Below are positions 22,884 to 33,598 of a stretch of DNA of 64,000 nt, in pieces; the first letter of the stretch is position 1, and every line of letters starts with the position of its first letter. The position numbers were made by a program, and so were the translations under genes. This DNA is from Carya illinoinensis (lineage: Eukaryota; Streptophyta; Magnoliopsida; Fagales; Juglandaceae). Under the pieces are notes generated by a model, which saw only the letters and a list, made by a program, of their open reading frames with translations, did no database searches and had not been told where the DNA came from. Location: the NCBI RefSeq assembly GCF_018687715.1, contig NC_056762.1:28561864-28625863 (forward strand), written 5' to 3'.

Positions 22884-25826
22884 TGTGACGCCTCCAAATT
22901 TCGTTTGGGATCGGACGGACATTTGAAGCGTCGAGACATGTAACACAAGGTTACCTGCTCCCGTTTGTGACATATAAGATGCAATGTTCCTAACATGCAT
23001 CTAACAATATGCAATATTCGCAGCGAATAAATTTTTTCTTTAGCAATACTATGCACCAAATTGAAAATATCTCAAATGCTTAAAACATACTTCATACATA
23101 AAAATCCATTAAACAACTAAGATCACAACACTAGTCCAAAATGGTTATGATCCAAAAAGTACTAGAGATGCAACTCCATCGTACAAGTAGTAATTTACGT
23201 TAACTACTATATTAACATTGATGTTGCACCGTCGCTTAGTCAACTGTATCTAGTTAGTCAGCTCCTGATCCTCCTTCAGGTCCTGTAACAAGATCTACCA
23301 TTCGGGAGGAATGGTAGTTGGGACTACCACAGTGAGATTTGATTACAAATCTCAGTAAGTTAACAAAAACTTCCACACAGACAAATGATGCATGGATGAC
23401 AGTAAAAGCATGAATGTATAATCAAATTTATAAGTAATTAAAGCATAACTTGACGTACAATATAACATAATCGACATAATTTAAATTGAAACGTGAACTG
23501 AACTTGACTTGATATGAACTTGATCTGAAACTTGTCTTAACATGAACTGGTTCTGAAACTTGACTTATCATGAAAAATACATACTCCACAGTTGTTGTGA
23601 CCCCATGTATTTTACACATCACAATATAGTTAAATACATACTCCACAGTTGTTGTGGCCTCATGTATTCTACGTGTCACAATTGCTGTGTCTCACGTAGT
23701 GTATGCGTCACAATTGCTGTGACCCCATACTTCGTGTGCCACAGTTGTTGTGGACCCCACAAAACTGAATGTAACTCAAGATGAAACGTGACTGGAATAC
23801 AAAAGGATTGAAGTCCTGACGTAACATAACGTGACTTGAACATAACTTAAAATACATGACCAACTTAAGATAGAAATATTTCGTAATATAGCATAACATA
23901 TAATAGACAACATATTTAACATGACATACTTGCAACAGTGAATATTACATGACTTGACATATATGTAATAGATGGCATACTTAACATGATGTACTTGTAA
24001 TGTACAACAATACATGACAGAATATATTATATAATATATAAAAACTGATGACAGAATAAATTCTGTATAACAGACAATTACGTGATGACTTGGCATAGCA
24101 TGACATATATGATAACACACATACATATGCTGTAGTTCCGTTACTTAGCACACATACACAGTAGACTGCTAGTAAGTTAAAAGCTAACTTACCTCGATTT
24201 TCGCGTTTCTTATAAAACCTTAAGCGCGATCACGAGGAACTATAATTAGTGATTATAAAAGTTAGCACTAAATCACTAATAAATTGAAATATGAAAAATA
24301 CTAACTCAAAGAGTAAAATTTCCATTTTACTCTTTGCATGTAGGAAAATGACTGTTTCACCCATAATTTAAGGATTTTGCATACTAACTCCAAAAGTCAC
24401 TAAAATTTACATATCTCATGTAAATTTTATCCTCAACTTAAATATCAATTAAAAACTAATCACAACTATTAAAACTCCATAGGGCCGGAATTTCCATATG
24501 CTATTTCCATTGATTTTTGTTTCTAACTTGTCTTGATTAACCTTTTAATCTATGACTTATAAACATGTGATCTTCAAAACAAACTATCACATGGTTTAAA
24601 AAAGATGTCGTAAAAAATATATAATTTTCTAATTCAAGATCACATGGTTAAACATTAACCAAAACATAAATTGAGCCAATAACATCCACACTTTGGCCTA
24701 TCCGAATATCTCTTTGCATAAAATTTTATATCTTTAAAACTAACATCAAATATCTTCAAAATAATAATATAACATGTATATAAGATGCTTAGGATCCTCC
24801 AATAAAATTATCAAAGTCATTGGAATAGGTTTAGACCACCAAAGAGTTAAACTTTCTCAAAACAGAAACTGTTTTTCCTCTTTCAGTTTCTAAGTTTCTA
24901 AATCTAAGAAAATCTTTCATCAAAACCTTTAATCATGCAAAAATCCTCAACCAATAATCATATACACATGTTAAAAATACTCCATAAAAATTTCGGACCA
25001 ATATCTATCCATTAGCTTGGTCAAAAACTCCAAACCATAACATATTCTCCCGTTTATCCCCCAGAATGACCTTTTTATAGTTTACATAATATTTGACTGA
25101 CCAAATGATCTTCAAATGGGACAAATAAGACATCCGCATAAACTAGACTAAAAAAGAAACAACTTATATGAAGAAGACTTTATGATAAAACACTTACAAA
25201 AGCTTCGAAATGGGTGTGCAAAAGAACTCTTAAAAGCTGTCAGAGAGAGAGTGTTTTGTATTCTTTTAATGGAAAGTGTAAATGAAGATAATTTCATGGG
25301 AGGTGGCTGGAGATACTTATGGATGAGATATGGAAGAGATGAGGCTGGAGTGAGAGTTGAGTGTAGGTCTCTCTTACCTAGAGTGAAAGTTAAGTGTAGG
25401 ACTCTCTTACCCGATAATATCTGCAAAAATCATCTCAAGATATTTTTTACCCAATAATATCCACGAAATTAGTTTAAGATATTTTTATCCAATAATATTC
25501 ACAAAATTAACTTAAGATATTTTTATCCAATAATATCCACAATTTTGAACCGACGTTTCATCCGAAAATATGAAAAAGTATTATTGCGCCATAAGACCTT
25601 AAATGACCCTCCGAGTCTAATGGCACAAACCATAATACATTTTGACACTTCTAACTATCTCTAATAATCAAAAACACACTTCTGATATCATAGTAAATAA
25701 TAACACTAACTATGTAATTAGACTAAAACCTATACAATTAATAGATTCGTGAAAACTTATGGAGTCTTCATGAGATTCCTAAAACTAATAGAAATTTCAC
25801 AATTAAATTTTTAGTGGACCGTTACA
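22884..25826 (-). repeat. Inner element 5' LTR (right)
   Basis: 2,943 bp, TGTGACGCC to GTTACA on the plus strand. Uninterrupted, so it shows the empty site of retroposon 2 near 24,755. Confidence 0.88.
23574..23759. repeat. LTR-internal hairpin repeat array, 5 units
   Basis: Same unit as 16,475-16,808, with two long and three short units. The three-unit difference accounts for most of the ~140-bp length difference between the LTRs. Confidence 0.85.
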
Positions 25827-26243
25827 ACTTTTAAAACCCTAATTTACTTTAAATAATAAATTTTTAAATATACCATTGGCCAAAATACAAGGCCTTCCCA
25901 AAAACCCTAATTCATTATAAATAAAACATATGTGTGGGCTAACATCCTCAAGCCCACTTATTCTAAACTAATAAAATAAGCTCTTTTAATAAAATAAATA
26001 AGTCCAAAGCCTTCAATAACAATAAGTCCAAGTCGTGTCTTTTGTAATGTATCATGTGGATGAAAACTAGATCTCCTCTTTTCAAGCCCATCTTGAATGT
26101 TGAGCTCTTGCTAAACACGTCTCAAGTGGATTTCACCCATCCTTACATAGCTTTCTTCATCTTTCTAACTCTTGATCTTGTAATTGCTCATTCTAAAACT
26201 TGCAAAGGATCTTTACGACTTGGCCCCACCTTGGGGCCCATCA
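25827..26243 (-). repeat. Outer element left LTR, part 2
   Basis: Continues the LTR interrupted at 15,784 and matches about 29,620-30,018. It ends ...CTTGGGGCCCATCA. Confidence 0.88.
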
Positions 26244-26262
26244 TTTCCCATCTCCTCAAAAA
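26244..26262 (-). other. Polypurine tract of the outer element
   Basis: The minus strand reads TTTTTGAGGAGATGGGAAA directly before the LTR start TGATGGGCCC. Confidence 0.75.
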
Positions 26263-26386
26263 GATTTGACCTCGAATCTCCACCTGGATCAAAAGGAAAA
26301 AGATCAATAATATTGAAAATAGCAAACACATTATACATACCTGGAAGATCTACTAGATATGAAATATCATTAATTTTATTAAGAAT

Positions 26387-26860
26387 TTAGAAATGTTCAT
26401 CCAAACTTCTTCTGTCATCAATAGGTAAAGGCATTAAATCAAAATGAATAAGTGGGTTAAAGCCAAAAATAACTTCAAAAGATGAATGAGAAATAGTAGT
26501 ATGCATGGTCTTATTATATGAAAATTCTAATAATGACAAATGATACTCTCGCAAACGATCATGCAACAATTCAATAAATGGAAAATGATATTCCCACAAA
26601 CGTTTATGAAACACATCTAAAGTCTTCCTTACACCAAAATGATCACTCTAATTATATGTGACTTCAATGAATGGTAAACCATACTCCTAAAAATATTCAT
26701 GCAATACGCCTAAATTCTTCTTTACACCAAAGAGACCATTCCAATTATATGCAAAGTCAATAAATGGCCATGCAACACGTCTAAAGTTCTCTTTACACCA
26801 AAATTTTTCAATAAAACACCTTCATATGCTCCAAGAGCAAGCAACTCATGCATAGAACTA
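26387..26860 (-). pseudogene. Integrase remnant of the outer element, catalytic core deleted
   Basis: The minus strand retains the N-terminal zinc-binding side (HELLALGAYEG, FGVKRTLDVLH) and jumps to the C-terminal side (EFSYNKTMHTTISHSSFEV, then IFGFNP and LMPLPID) of a Gypsy integrase. The DDE core between them is absent. A ~93-bp unit encoding the FGVKKTL-VLHEHF stretch is present about three times (about 26,572-26,663, 26,664-26,757, and a partial copy from 26,758). Several stops and frame changes. Non-functional. Confidence 0.75.
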
Positions 26861-26879
26861 TTAGGCATAAAAAATTTAT

Positions 26880-27383
26880 TATCTCTAAACAAGTACCAAT
26901 CTAGTTTATAGAGATGAGAGCAAACGATGCTATCTCACATACTCCATGCACACCAGCCAAGCCATCATCATTAACATACAATTTCTTATCATATTCAAGT
27001 CTCAATAATTTTGTATCTAAAATGATGACAATGACACACCTTTTTGCTAAAGCATCAAATACAAAATTTTCCTTACTTTATGTGTACTTGATTATATAAG
27101 GAAATGTTTCAATGAATTGTACTCATTTGGCATGTATTCTATTCAACTTACAGTGTCCTTTCAAGTGCGTCATAGACTCATGTTCTTCAAAGAAAGGTCG
27201 AGTAGGGATTGTCGCACCTAGCATAAAATCAATGTAATGCTCTATCTCTCTAATAGGTGGCAATCCACTAAACACTACGTTAGGAATTACGACCTTATAT
27301 TCCTGCAAAAAAGAAATAATAATAATAGGCAAAGATTCATTAAATCCATTAGTAGTAAAATTTGCATTAGCATAAAAACTCAC
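26880..27383 (-). pseudogene. RT start fused to RNase H, outer element
   Basis: The frame opens with the extreme N-terminus of a Gypsy RT (GLPPIREIEHYIDFMLGATI, then PTRP). It continues without a break into RNase H sequence (FFEEHESMTHLKG, then HAK, FIETFPYIIKY, ENFVFDALAKR). The entire RT catalytic core is missing, so the copy has no polymerase active site. Decay continues further toward integrase. This looks like an internal deletion that preserved the frame. Confidence 0.75.
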
Positions 27384-27740
27384 TTCTCTCTTTGTTTTCT
27401 CTCACTTTCTTCACTCATGCTTTTCTTTTCACTTTTCCTTTTCTTTTCACTCTCTTTTTCCTTTTTACTCTCTCTCTCTCTTTCAGTCTCTTTATTCTTT
27501 TCAGTCTCTGTTTTCTTTTCACTCTCTATTTTTTCTTCACTCTCTTTGTTCTTTTCACTCTCTTTGTTTTTTTCACTCTCTCATTCTCTTGAGGTTTTAG
27601 CCTCACTATTTTTTTTTTTTCTCAATCTCACTTTCACTCTTTCTTTTTTGATCAATCTCACTTTCTCCCTCTTTTTTTTTTTTTTTTATCAATCTCACTT
27701 TCTCTATCTTTTTTTTTTTTTTTATCAACATCACTTTTCA
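27384..27740 (-). repeat. Lys/Arg/Glu-coding low-complexity tract
   Basis: The plus strand is CTCTTT-rich with T-runs. Read on the minus strand it encodes KKKKK, EKE and SEK runs, the variable linker between protease and RT in this Gypsy group. Plus-strand open frames of Phe, Leu and Ser here are artefacts. Confidence 0.7.
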
Positions 27741-28098
27741 ACTTCAGTTGGTCCTCATGGACCTGTGTTGGAGTTAAAGGAGCAAGTTTGATTGTTTTTC
27801 CATCCTTTCCAAAACCGTACATGTTTCTAAACCCATTATAGATCACTCTCCTATTATACTGCCATGGCCTCTCCAACAAAATATGGCCAGCATGCATAGG
27901 CGTTACATCACAAAGTACCTCATCCTTGTACCTTCCAATTGAAAAAGATACTAACACTTGCTTATTTACCCTAACCTCCTTACAATCATTTAACCACTGT
28001 AACTTGTATGGTCTAGGGTGTTTCAAAGTAGGTAAATTTAATTTCTCAACTAAGGTAGTGCTAGCAACATTAGTACAACTTCCTTCATCAATGATCAT
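27658..28098 (-). pseudogene. Gypsy retropepsin (protease) domain, outer element
   Basis: 146-codon minus-strand frame starting MIIDEGSCTNVAS. The active-site region reads D-E-G where retropepsins have D-S/T/G-G. It continues with TTLVEKLNLP and the well-conserved DVTPMHAGHILLERPWQYNR and LAPLTPTQVHEDQ segments found after the flap in plant Gypsy polyproteins. It ends in the Lys-rich linker. This is the best preserved part of the element. It is not autonomous because RT and integrase are deleted. Confidence 0.8.
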
Positions 28099-28433
28099 AC
28101 TACATACCTTGTTGTTGATGTGGCATCTAGTATGAAAATGTTCTTCTCTCTCTGCTTCTCTGTATTATCCATCTTACTATGTGTATTGACAGTACACCTG
28201 ACAACAAGAGACTCACCATATTCCTCATTCTTATACTCATGTTCAATACTAGACTTACGTCTCCTCCTATCTCCCACACTTTGCAGATTTCTAATCAATG
28301 CGTCTTGTTGATCCATCCTATTCCTCACTTTCCCCAACCTCAAATTTAACCGCTCAAGTTGTTTTTGCATGACTTGCAACACAAATGAATTATTTGATAT
28401 CTCTTTTGATTATGAGTCACTTTAATGAGACAT
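28095..28433 (-). pseudogene. Truncated gag, outer element
   Basis: An ATG at about 28,433 (minus) opens a gag-like N-terminus broken by two early stops, then reads QVMQKQLERLNLRLGKVRNR and MDQQDALIRNL. It then jumps to the gag-protease junction region (EEYGESLVVRC, then LDATSTT). The capsid body and zinc knuckle are missing. Confidence 0.65.
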
Positions 28434-29228
28434 CATATGTGCTGCACCAAAAAGAATGTTAGTGGAAAAAGACCTCACACGCTCTCCCTCACGTGTTCAC
28501 ACGCAAATAATGGCACTCCACTCGTGTTTCACTTTTAATTAGCTTTTTTCCGATAATAATCTCACACTCTCTTGCCTTTTACCTCAAGAGTTTTCTCACT
28601 CAAGTTCTTTCAAAACTAATTGAACTAAATCAAGACAATACAACTTTGTTTTATCCCAACTAATAATTAGGTCCTAGAAACAAGAACAAGAGAAACAAGA
28701 AAGGAATAAAACAACAAGGAAATTAAGGAAATTATTAGAATGGAATGGTAACTATAAGACAAGATACCAACTAGATAGATTTATTTAGGCCCTTTAAAGA
28801 TAATGCTCAATCAATGCCAAGTCACCCAATTTCATATGGCAAAGTATTTCAAACAATCTATACCCAAAATCCTTTTCTTTTTCTTCTTTTTTTTTTCGAA
28901 TTTTTTTCTTTTTTTTTCGAATTGTTTTTTCTTTTCTTTTCTTTTCTTTTCTTTTCCTTTCATTTTTTTTTTCCTTTTCTTTTCTCAACAATTCAACCGC
29001 GAACAGAATTATTCAATTGTGATAATCAAATAATTGAATTCAAACACATACAAATTGACAAGGAAATAGAAGGGAATAAATGAAAGTCTAAAAATTTCAA
29101 ACCCTAGATGGTGCAAATTTTGGCAGCCCTAGGAAAAATGAATTTTTGTTTTTTTGGCAATTCTAGAACATTAAAGCGCTAGAATTAATGATACAATAAA
29201 TAAAAAGATAGAATCAGACCTGATTGGA
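28434..29228. other. Outer element 5' leader, T-rich tract
   Basis: Untranslated leader between primer site and gag, with a TTTTCTTTTC tract at 28,870-28,985. No gene seen. Confidence 0.5.
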
Positions 29229-29246
29229 AACCTGGCTCTGATACCA
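29229..29246 (-). other. Primer-binding site of the outer element (initiator tRNA-Met)
   Basis: The minus strand reads TGGTATCAGAGCCAGGTT two bases after the LTR end. It matches the complement of the plant initiator tRNA-Met 3' end over at least 14 bases. Confidence 0.85.
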
Positions 29247-29248
29247 AA

Positions 29249-30018
29249 TGATATGAACCCGTGGGAAGAGAATCCCTTGAACCCACAATCAATTTGAAAC
29301 TCACCCAAAAAGGTCAAACTCAGGTCTATAGATGGAGAATTTAGACCCGTTGAGATCTCGTTTCAAGAACTTAGATTATATTAAAATTTAGACCCAATGA
29401 AATCCCATCTCAAGAACCCAAATTACAAGGAGGAACGCCACAAAGGTTGTGATTTACCTTTGATAAGTTCAAGAGTTTAATTAAGAACAAGAGGAAAAAA
29501 CTCACTCACAATGAAAATTCAATAAAAAATATCTTACCTTTTCAAATGAGACTACAAGTAGTTTAAATAACAATCTTCAAAACCCTAAGTGAGTCGCGGG
29601 TACTGTAGCGTGAATAGTAGTTTGCTTTAAATAATAACTTTCTAAATATACCCTTAGCCAAAATACAAGACCTTCCAAAAACCCTAATTCATTAGAAATA
29701 AGACATGTGTGGACTGACATCCTCAAGCTTACTTATTCTAAATTAATAAAATAAGCTCTTTTAATAAAATAAATAAGTCCAAAGCCTTCAATAATAATAA
29801 GTCCAAGTCGTGTCTTTTGTAGTGTATCATGTGGATGAAAACTAAATCTCTTCTTTTCAAGCCCATCTTGAATGTTGGGCTCTTGCTAAACACGTCTCAA
29901 GTAGATTTCACCCATCCCTGCATAGCTTTCTTCATCTTCCTAGCTCTTGATCTTGTAATTATCCATTCTGAAACTTATGAAAGATCTTTACGACTTGGCC
30001 CCACCTTGGGGCCCATCG
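29249..30018 (-). repeat. Outer element right LTR (5' LTR)
   Basis: 770 bp against 804 bp for the reassembled left LTR. A short deletion near 29,620 removes the position matching the inner element's insertion point. The terminal base of LTR reads G instead of A at 30,018. Confidence 0.88.
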
Positions 30019-30023
30019 CATGG

Positions 30024-31493
30024 ACAACCGAAAATTCTGTGGATGCTGGAAAGCTTTTACCGACCACGTTAAATCAGCACTTTGATTCTTAATTGCTTCT
30101 AATCAATTTGAACTTATTTACTCCACATTCATTTTCCTTGTTTTTTTTCTTTTTTCTTAATTGTTCTATATATGAATCTGATACGATCAAACAGTCATCA
30201 GATCGTTGATGGGTAGTTTAGGTCATGCATGCAGATCAAATACTTGGGTACGCGTAAACAGACCCTTACAACACCCGTGAAACCATTGTTCATGTGAGAG
30301 TCATGAACGGCAAAATCACTGTTCATATATATGAGCAACCTCGTGTACGTACATACCAAGACTCTCAGGTCGTGGCTCCCATTGCCCTGCAAGACGCCTA
30401 TATATAAAGTACCATATTGGTGCTCAAAACCACTTCTTCTTGTGGTTAATGAGCCCTACCCATTAAACGATCGATCGAATTGTCTGTGTCTTAATATACT
30501 TTTTTTTTTTTTTCCTTTTTTTATGACGGAGAACCAACCAACAGCAAAGCAACTCCCTATCTTAAAATATTATAATATTTTTTTTAGAAAGAAATATTAA
30601 CAATATCCACAAGAAAAAATCAAGTTATGTAATTTTATGAATTTATTTTTATAAAATTTTTTTAAGATTAAAATATTTCTCTTAATTTTATTTGTGCTAA
30701 AATAACGCCTTTATCCATTATGTGAATTAGCACATGTCCTTCAATTAATATATATATATATTTTATTCAAAAATATATATATATATATATATATTTTTAT
30801 TAAAAAAAAAAAAAAAAAACTTTCAATATGCATGGAGCCACGTCATGAAGACATGATAGATTGTCAAGGTACCTTATATTAGGTTTTCCTACCGGTCAGA
30901 AAACGACCACGTGAACACCCACAGCAGTACATCTCAATCTATGTAAATCTCCTGTCCTTTACATGTTTCTCTAAAGTCTATTAATCATAGAGAAATACTA
31001 TTCTCACATAATTTTCCAACCGAATTGTGTTTTGATTTTTTTTAACTTTTTATTTTTCTAAAAATATTTAAAATGATTATAAAATTTATAAACAAATGAA
31101 AACATAATTTATACTATTCAGTAGTACCCATTCGGTACCCAATCTTCAGTGGGAGTAACAACGCTCTATTACGTAACAACGAGATAATTTCAATGAATTC
31201 ATGAATAACAATGAAAATAATAAGAGAATAATCTGAAAATATAAAAAATAAAACCTAAAACAACCCATTCCTCCCTTTTTAGCGTTTTGCAATGATCTCT
31301 TTCTATTGTGATCTTGAAAACTGCTCAAAGATCTCCAATACTATTCTCTTTCCTTAAAATTGGTAGACAACAACAGACCAACGGTACCATTTGATCTATT
31401 GATCCTGTATTTCGACTTTTATCAAACATGTGACCCCAAAGTCAGTTGTTGTTTATGACAAATATTGTACGATACCAGCATTGCAGCAAACGT
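30024..31493. other. Intergenic DNA, no gene seen
   Basis: AT-rich, with a TA/A-run microsatellite near 30,748-30,820. Short open frames have no recognisable domain. Confidence 0.5.
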
Positions 31494-31502
31494 TTAATGG
31501 TA

Positions 31503-32374
31503 GAGTTACACTACACAACCACTCACTGTTCACTCAACCTCCACACTCCAGCCTACGTGGCTTTTTTTTTTAATTAAAACGCGAGTTTTGATCAGAACAT
31601 TTCAATTTCTCCCCCCTCCCCTGGTTCGTCTTCACTTTCTTCAGAAATCTTCCCCGCGTTCTCTCATCCACGCCCCCAGCTCGTGTCGTTTGCCGGCCTG
31701 ACCCTCTCCCCGCCCCAGCATCACTAGGGAATTGGGTGGGTTCATCACTCCGTCATGGTGGAACAAAAGTTCCCCTCTGGGTGCACCATTTTTGTATGGG
31801 TTCTCCAGCCTCACGGTTTCGGCACGATTTCAGTCCCCACACCGGCATCACTACTAAATTTATGCCATTCTCGGATGAAAATATACCCAAACTCAGCAAC
31901 CATTAAAAGACAAAATATAGATCTAACAAACACAAAACTAAGGAAGGAAAGAGACATTTTGGAAGGTAGAGATTAAAAAGAAAAAGAAAAATAAAGTGCC
32001 TTCGGGGATGGCGAGAAGAGGCTGAAGGAAGTGAGTCAGATGGGTGGGTCTTGGAATCCATCGAGGATGATTTCTTCTAGGGTTCGGAATTGAAGGGGGT
32101 GAGAGAAATGGGTCTTCGTTCAAGGGAGAGAGACGTGAAGGGCGATGGGTGAGAGAGAAGAGTCTCACAGTAATGGTAGAGGGTAGCTGCATTTAGGGGA
32201 GATCAAGAAGAGGGAGAGGAGTCTGAGGTGAGGGCGTCAGATTGAGGGGTGATGGAGAAGAGAGACTGCGTAGGGAGCAGAGTAAAGGGCAACCCGGTTT
32301 ATTTTGATAATAAACCGTGACGTGGAAGGAGTGTGGCGTGCGTTAGGCAAACCGGAGGCTGAGTAGCTTTTTTC
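31503..32374. mobile_element. Non-autonomous Mutator-like element (MULE)
   Basis: Flanked by a perfect 9-bp direct repeat TTAATGGTA at 31,494-31,502 and 32,375-32,383, the TSD length of the Mutator superfamily. The termini are inverted and align without gaps from GAGTTACACTAC (left) and GAAAAAAGCTAC (complement of right) into a shared CACACTCC about 45 bases in. Identity of the arms is modest. The 872-bp interior is GC-richer than its flanks and purine-rich on its right side, with no transposase. Such GC-rich interiors occur in Pack-MULEs, but I recognise no captured gene. Confidence 0.7.
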
Positions 32375-32571
32375 TTAATGGTATCCAAAACAGTCTTACT
32401 ATATAGTAATTTTAGAGTATGTGATATTCCCATTTTATCACGGAATGCCATATAAAAACAGGGTGTTGATCATATGAATAATTTGATGTTGTGATCGGGT
32501 GGGAGTAAAACATCATTTATTCTTTAGTAGCAGTAATAATTTTACTTCAAACTATCAAGAGTGATAGATAG

Positions 32572-32597
32572 ATATATATATATATATATATATATAT
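32572..32597. repeat. (TA)n microsatellite
   Basis: TA run just right of the Mutator-like element. Confidence 0.85.
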
Positions 32598-32727
32598 CAT
32601 CACATTATGAGACTGTGATAAATTGGCAAATATTACCCTCGTCTAAATCTAGTCGCATATAAGATGGATAAGAAAAATAGGTGAAATGGCATAATATTAA
32701 ATGTTAACGTCTTGTTTCCTACACCAT

Positions 32728-33393
32728 TGGGTCGGGTTGCTCAGCGGTCTGGGGTTCTACTCGATCGGTGTCCTATAATAAGGAAAGGAGTCGCTTGCGG
32801 TGGCCCGAGAAGCCTCTGATGCCTAAGTCAGTTTTCTTTTCCAAAAAATGTTGTAAAGAAAATACCGAAATCTAATAACAGTTTTCTATCATGGATCGAT
32901 TCCCCTACCTCGTCATTCTAGGCCCCCCTTATACTCGGCTCCTTAAGTCAGGAAGCCATACCCTGTGTTATAAGGAAGAAGCCTCTCTTGTAGCCTCCAT
33001 CACCATTCTGTCTTTAATGCAGCATGGTCTCCTAGTGTTAGTCATTTAATGCAGCATGGTTGTTTAGTATCTTTATTTAATGCACCGTGGTCTTTTGGTA
33101 TCTTCATTTAATGCGGCGTGATCTTCTGGCATTTCTGCTCAGTTCAATTCTCTCTTCTTGGCGTGTTTCTGTCCCTTTCCTCCGACCAAGGTTTCCCATG
33201 CTCTTCTAGCAACATCCCATCTCAACGTGGGCAGTTGTCTTTGACCCATTCGGGTCAATGGACTGCCCCGAGCTACTGGAGGGACCCTAACTGGCTTGGA
33301 TCGGTGACATCTTGACTCATGGGGCCAGGGAAGGTGATGGGCTTGGGGCTGTCAACATGGGCTTTAGGCCCCTAATGAAAATTTTCCCTAACA
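32728..33393. repeat. LTR-like direct repeat, left
   Basis: Begins TGGGTCGGGTTGCTCAGCGG and ends TTTTCCCTAACA; a diverged copy lies at 36,092-36,724. Confidence 0.75.
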
Positions 33394-33598
33394 TTTATTC
33401 CGTCAATTCTCATCGGGCTAACCCGATGGGAATTTCTATAATCTTTTGTTCACTGCTGTCAGTCACCTTCCTCGCTACGGAGTGGCGGCACAGGTGGGTT
33501 GATCATCCCACATGTCTGATGCCAATTCTGCCATTACTGTTCCCGGGGTGTTAATATAGTGCCACTCGCTTCACATACCCTGCAAGGTATAAGGGAGG

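Larger units (their letters stand above)
15785..25826 (-). mobile_element. Inner Gypsy-like element with ~3-kb LTRs, nested in the outer LTR
   Basis: Two direct repeats start TGTGACGCC and end GTTACA (plus reading): 15,785-20,428 and 22,884-25,826. Removing retroposon 2 and its duplicated target leaves the left one at about 3.09 kb, against 2.94 kb for the right. The minus strand carries a primer site next to the right LTR (22,863-22,880) and a polypurine tract next to the left LTR, so it reads right to left. The internal domain is only 2,455 bp, with a gag-like remnant and no visible pol. It resembles large non-autonomous derivatives (LARD type). The flanks ACATC and ACTTT are not a perfect 5-bp TSD. 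Confidence 0.85.
15398..30018 (-). mobile_element. Outer Ty3/Gypsy LTR retrotransposon, pol-deleted, with nested insertions
   Basis: LTRs start TGATATGAACCC and end ...GGGGCCCATCA (plus-strand reading). The left LTR is split into 15,398-15,784 and 25,827-26,243 by an inserted element, and the right LTR is 29,249-30,018. A 5-bp TSD, CATGG, flanks it at 15,393-15,397 and 30,019-30,023. A minus-strand primer site lies at 29,229-29,246 and a polypurine tract at 26,244-26,262, so the element reads right to left. Gag start, protease, the start of RT, RNase H and integrase fragments lie in that order. The RT and integrase cores are missing, so the copy cannot move by itself. Confidence 0.9.

Noticed and set aside
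27237..27791. 184-codon Phe/Leu/Ser plus-strand frame
   Set aside because: It is the complement of the Lys-rich linker of the Gypsy polyprotein, a low-complexity artefact.
32728..32780. tRNA-like words (TTGCTCAGCGG, GGTTCTACTCG)
   Set aside because: They belong to a repeated LTR-like sequence and do not fold as a tRNA.
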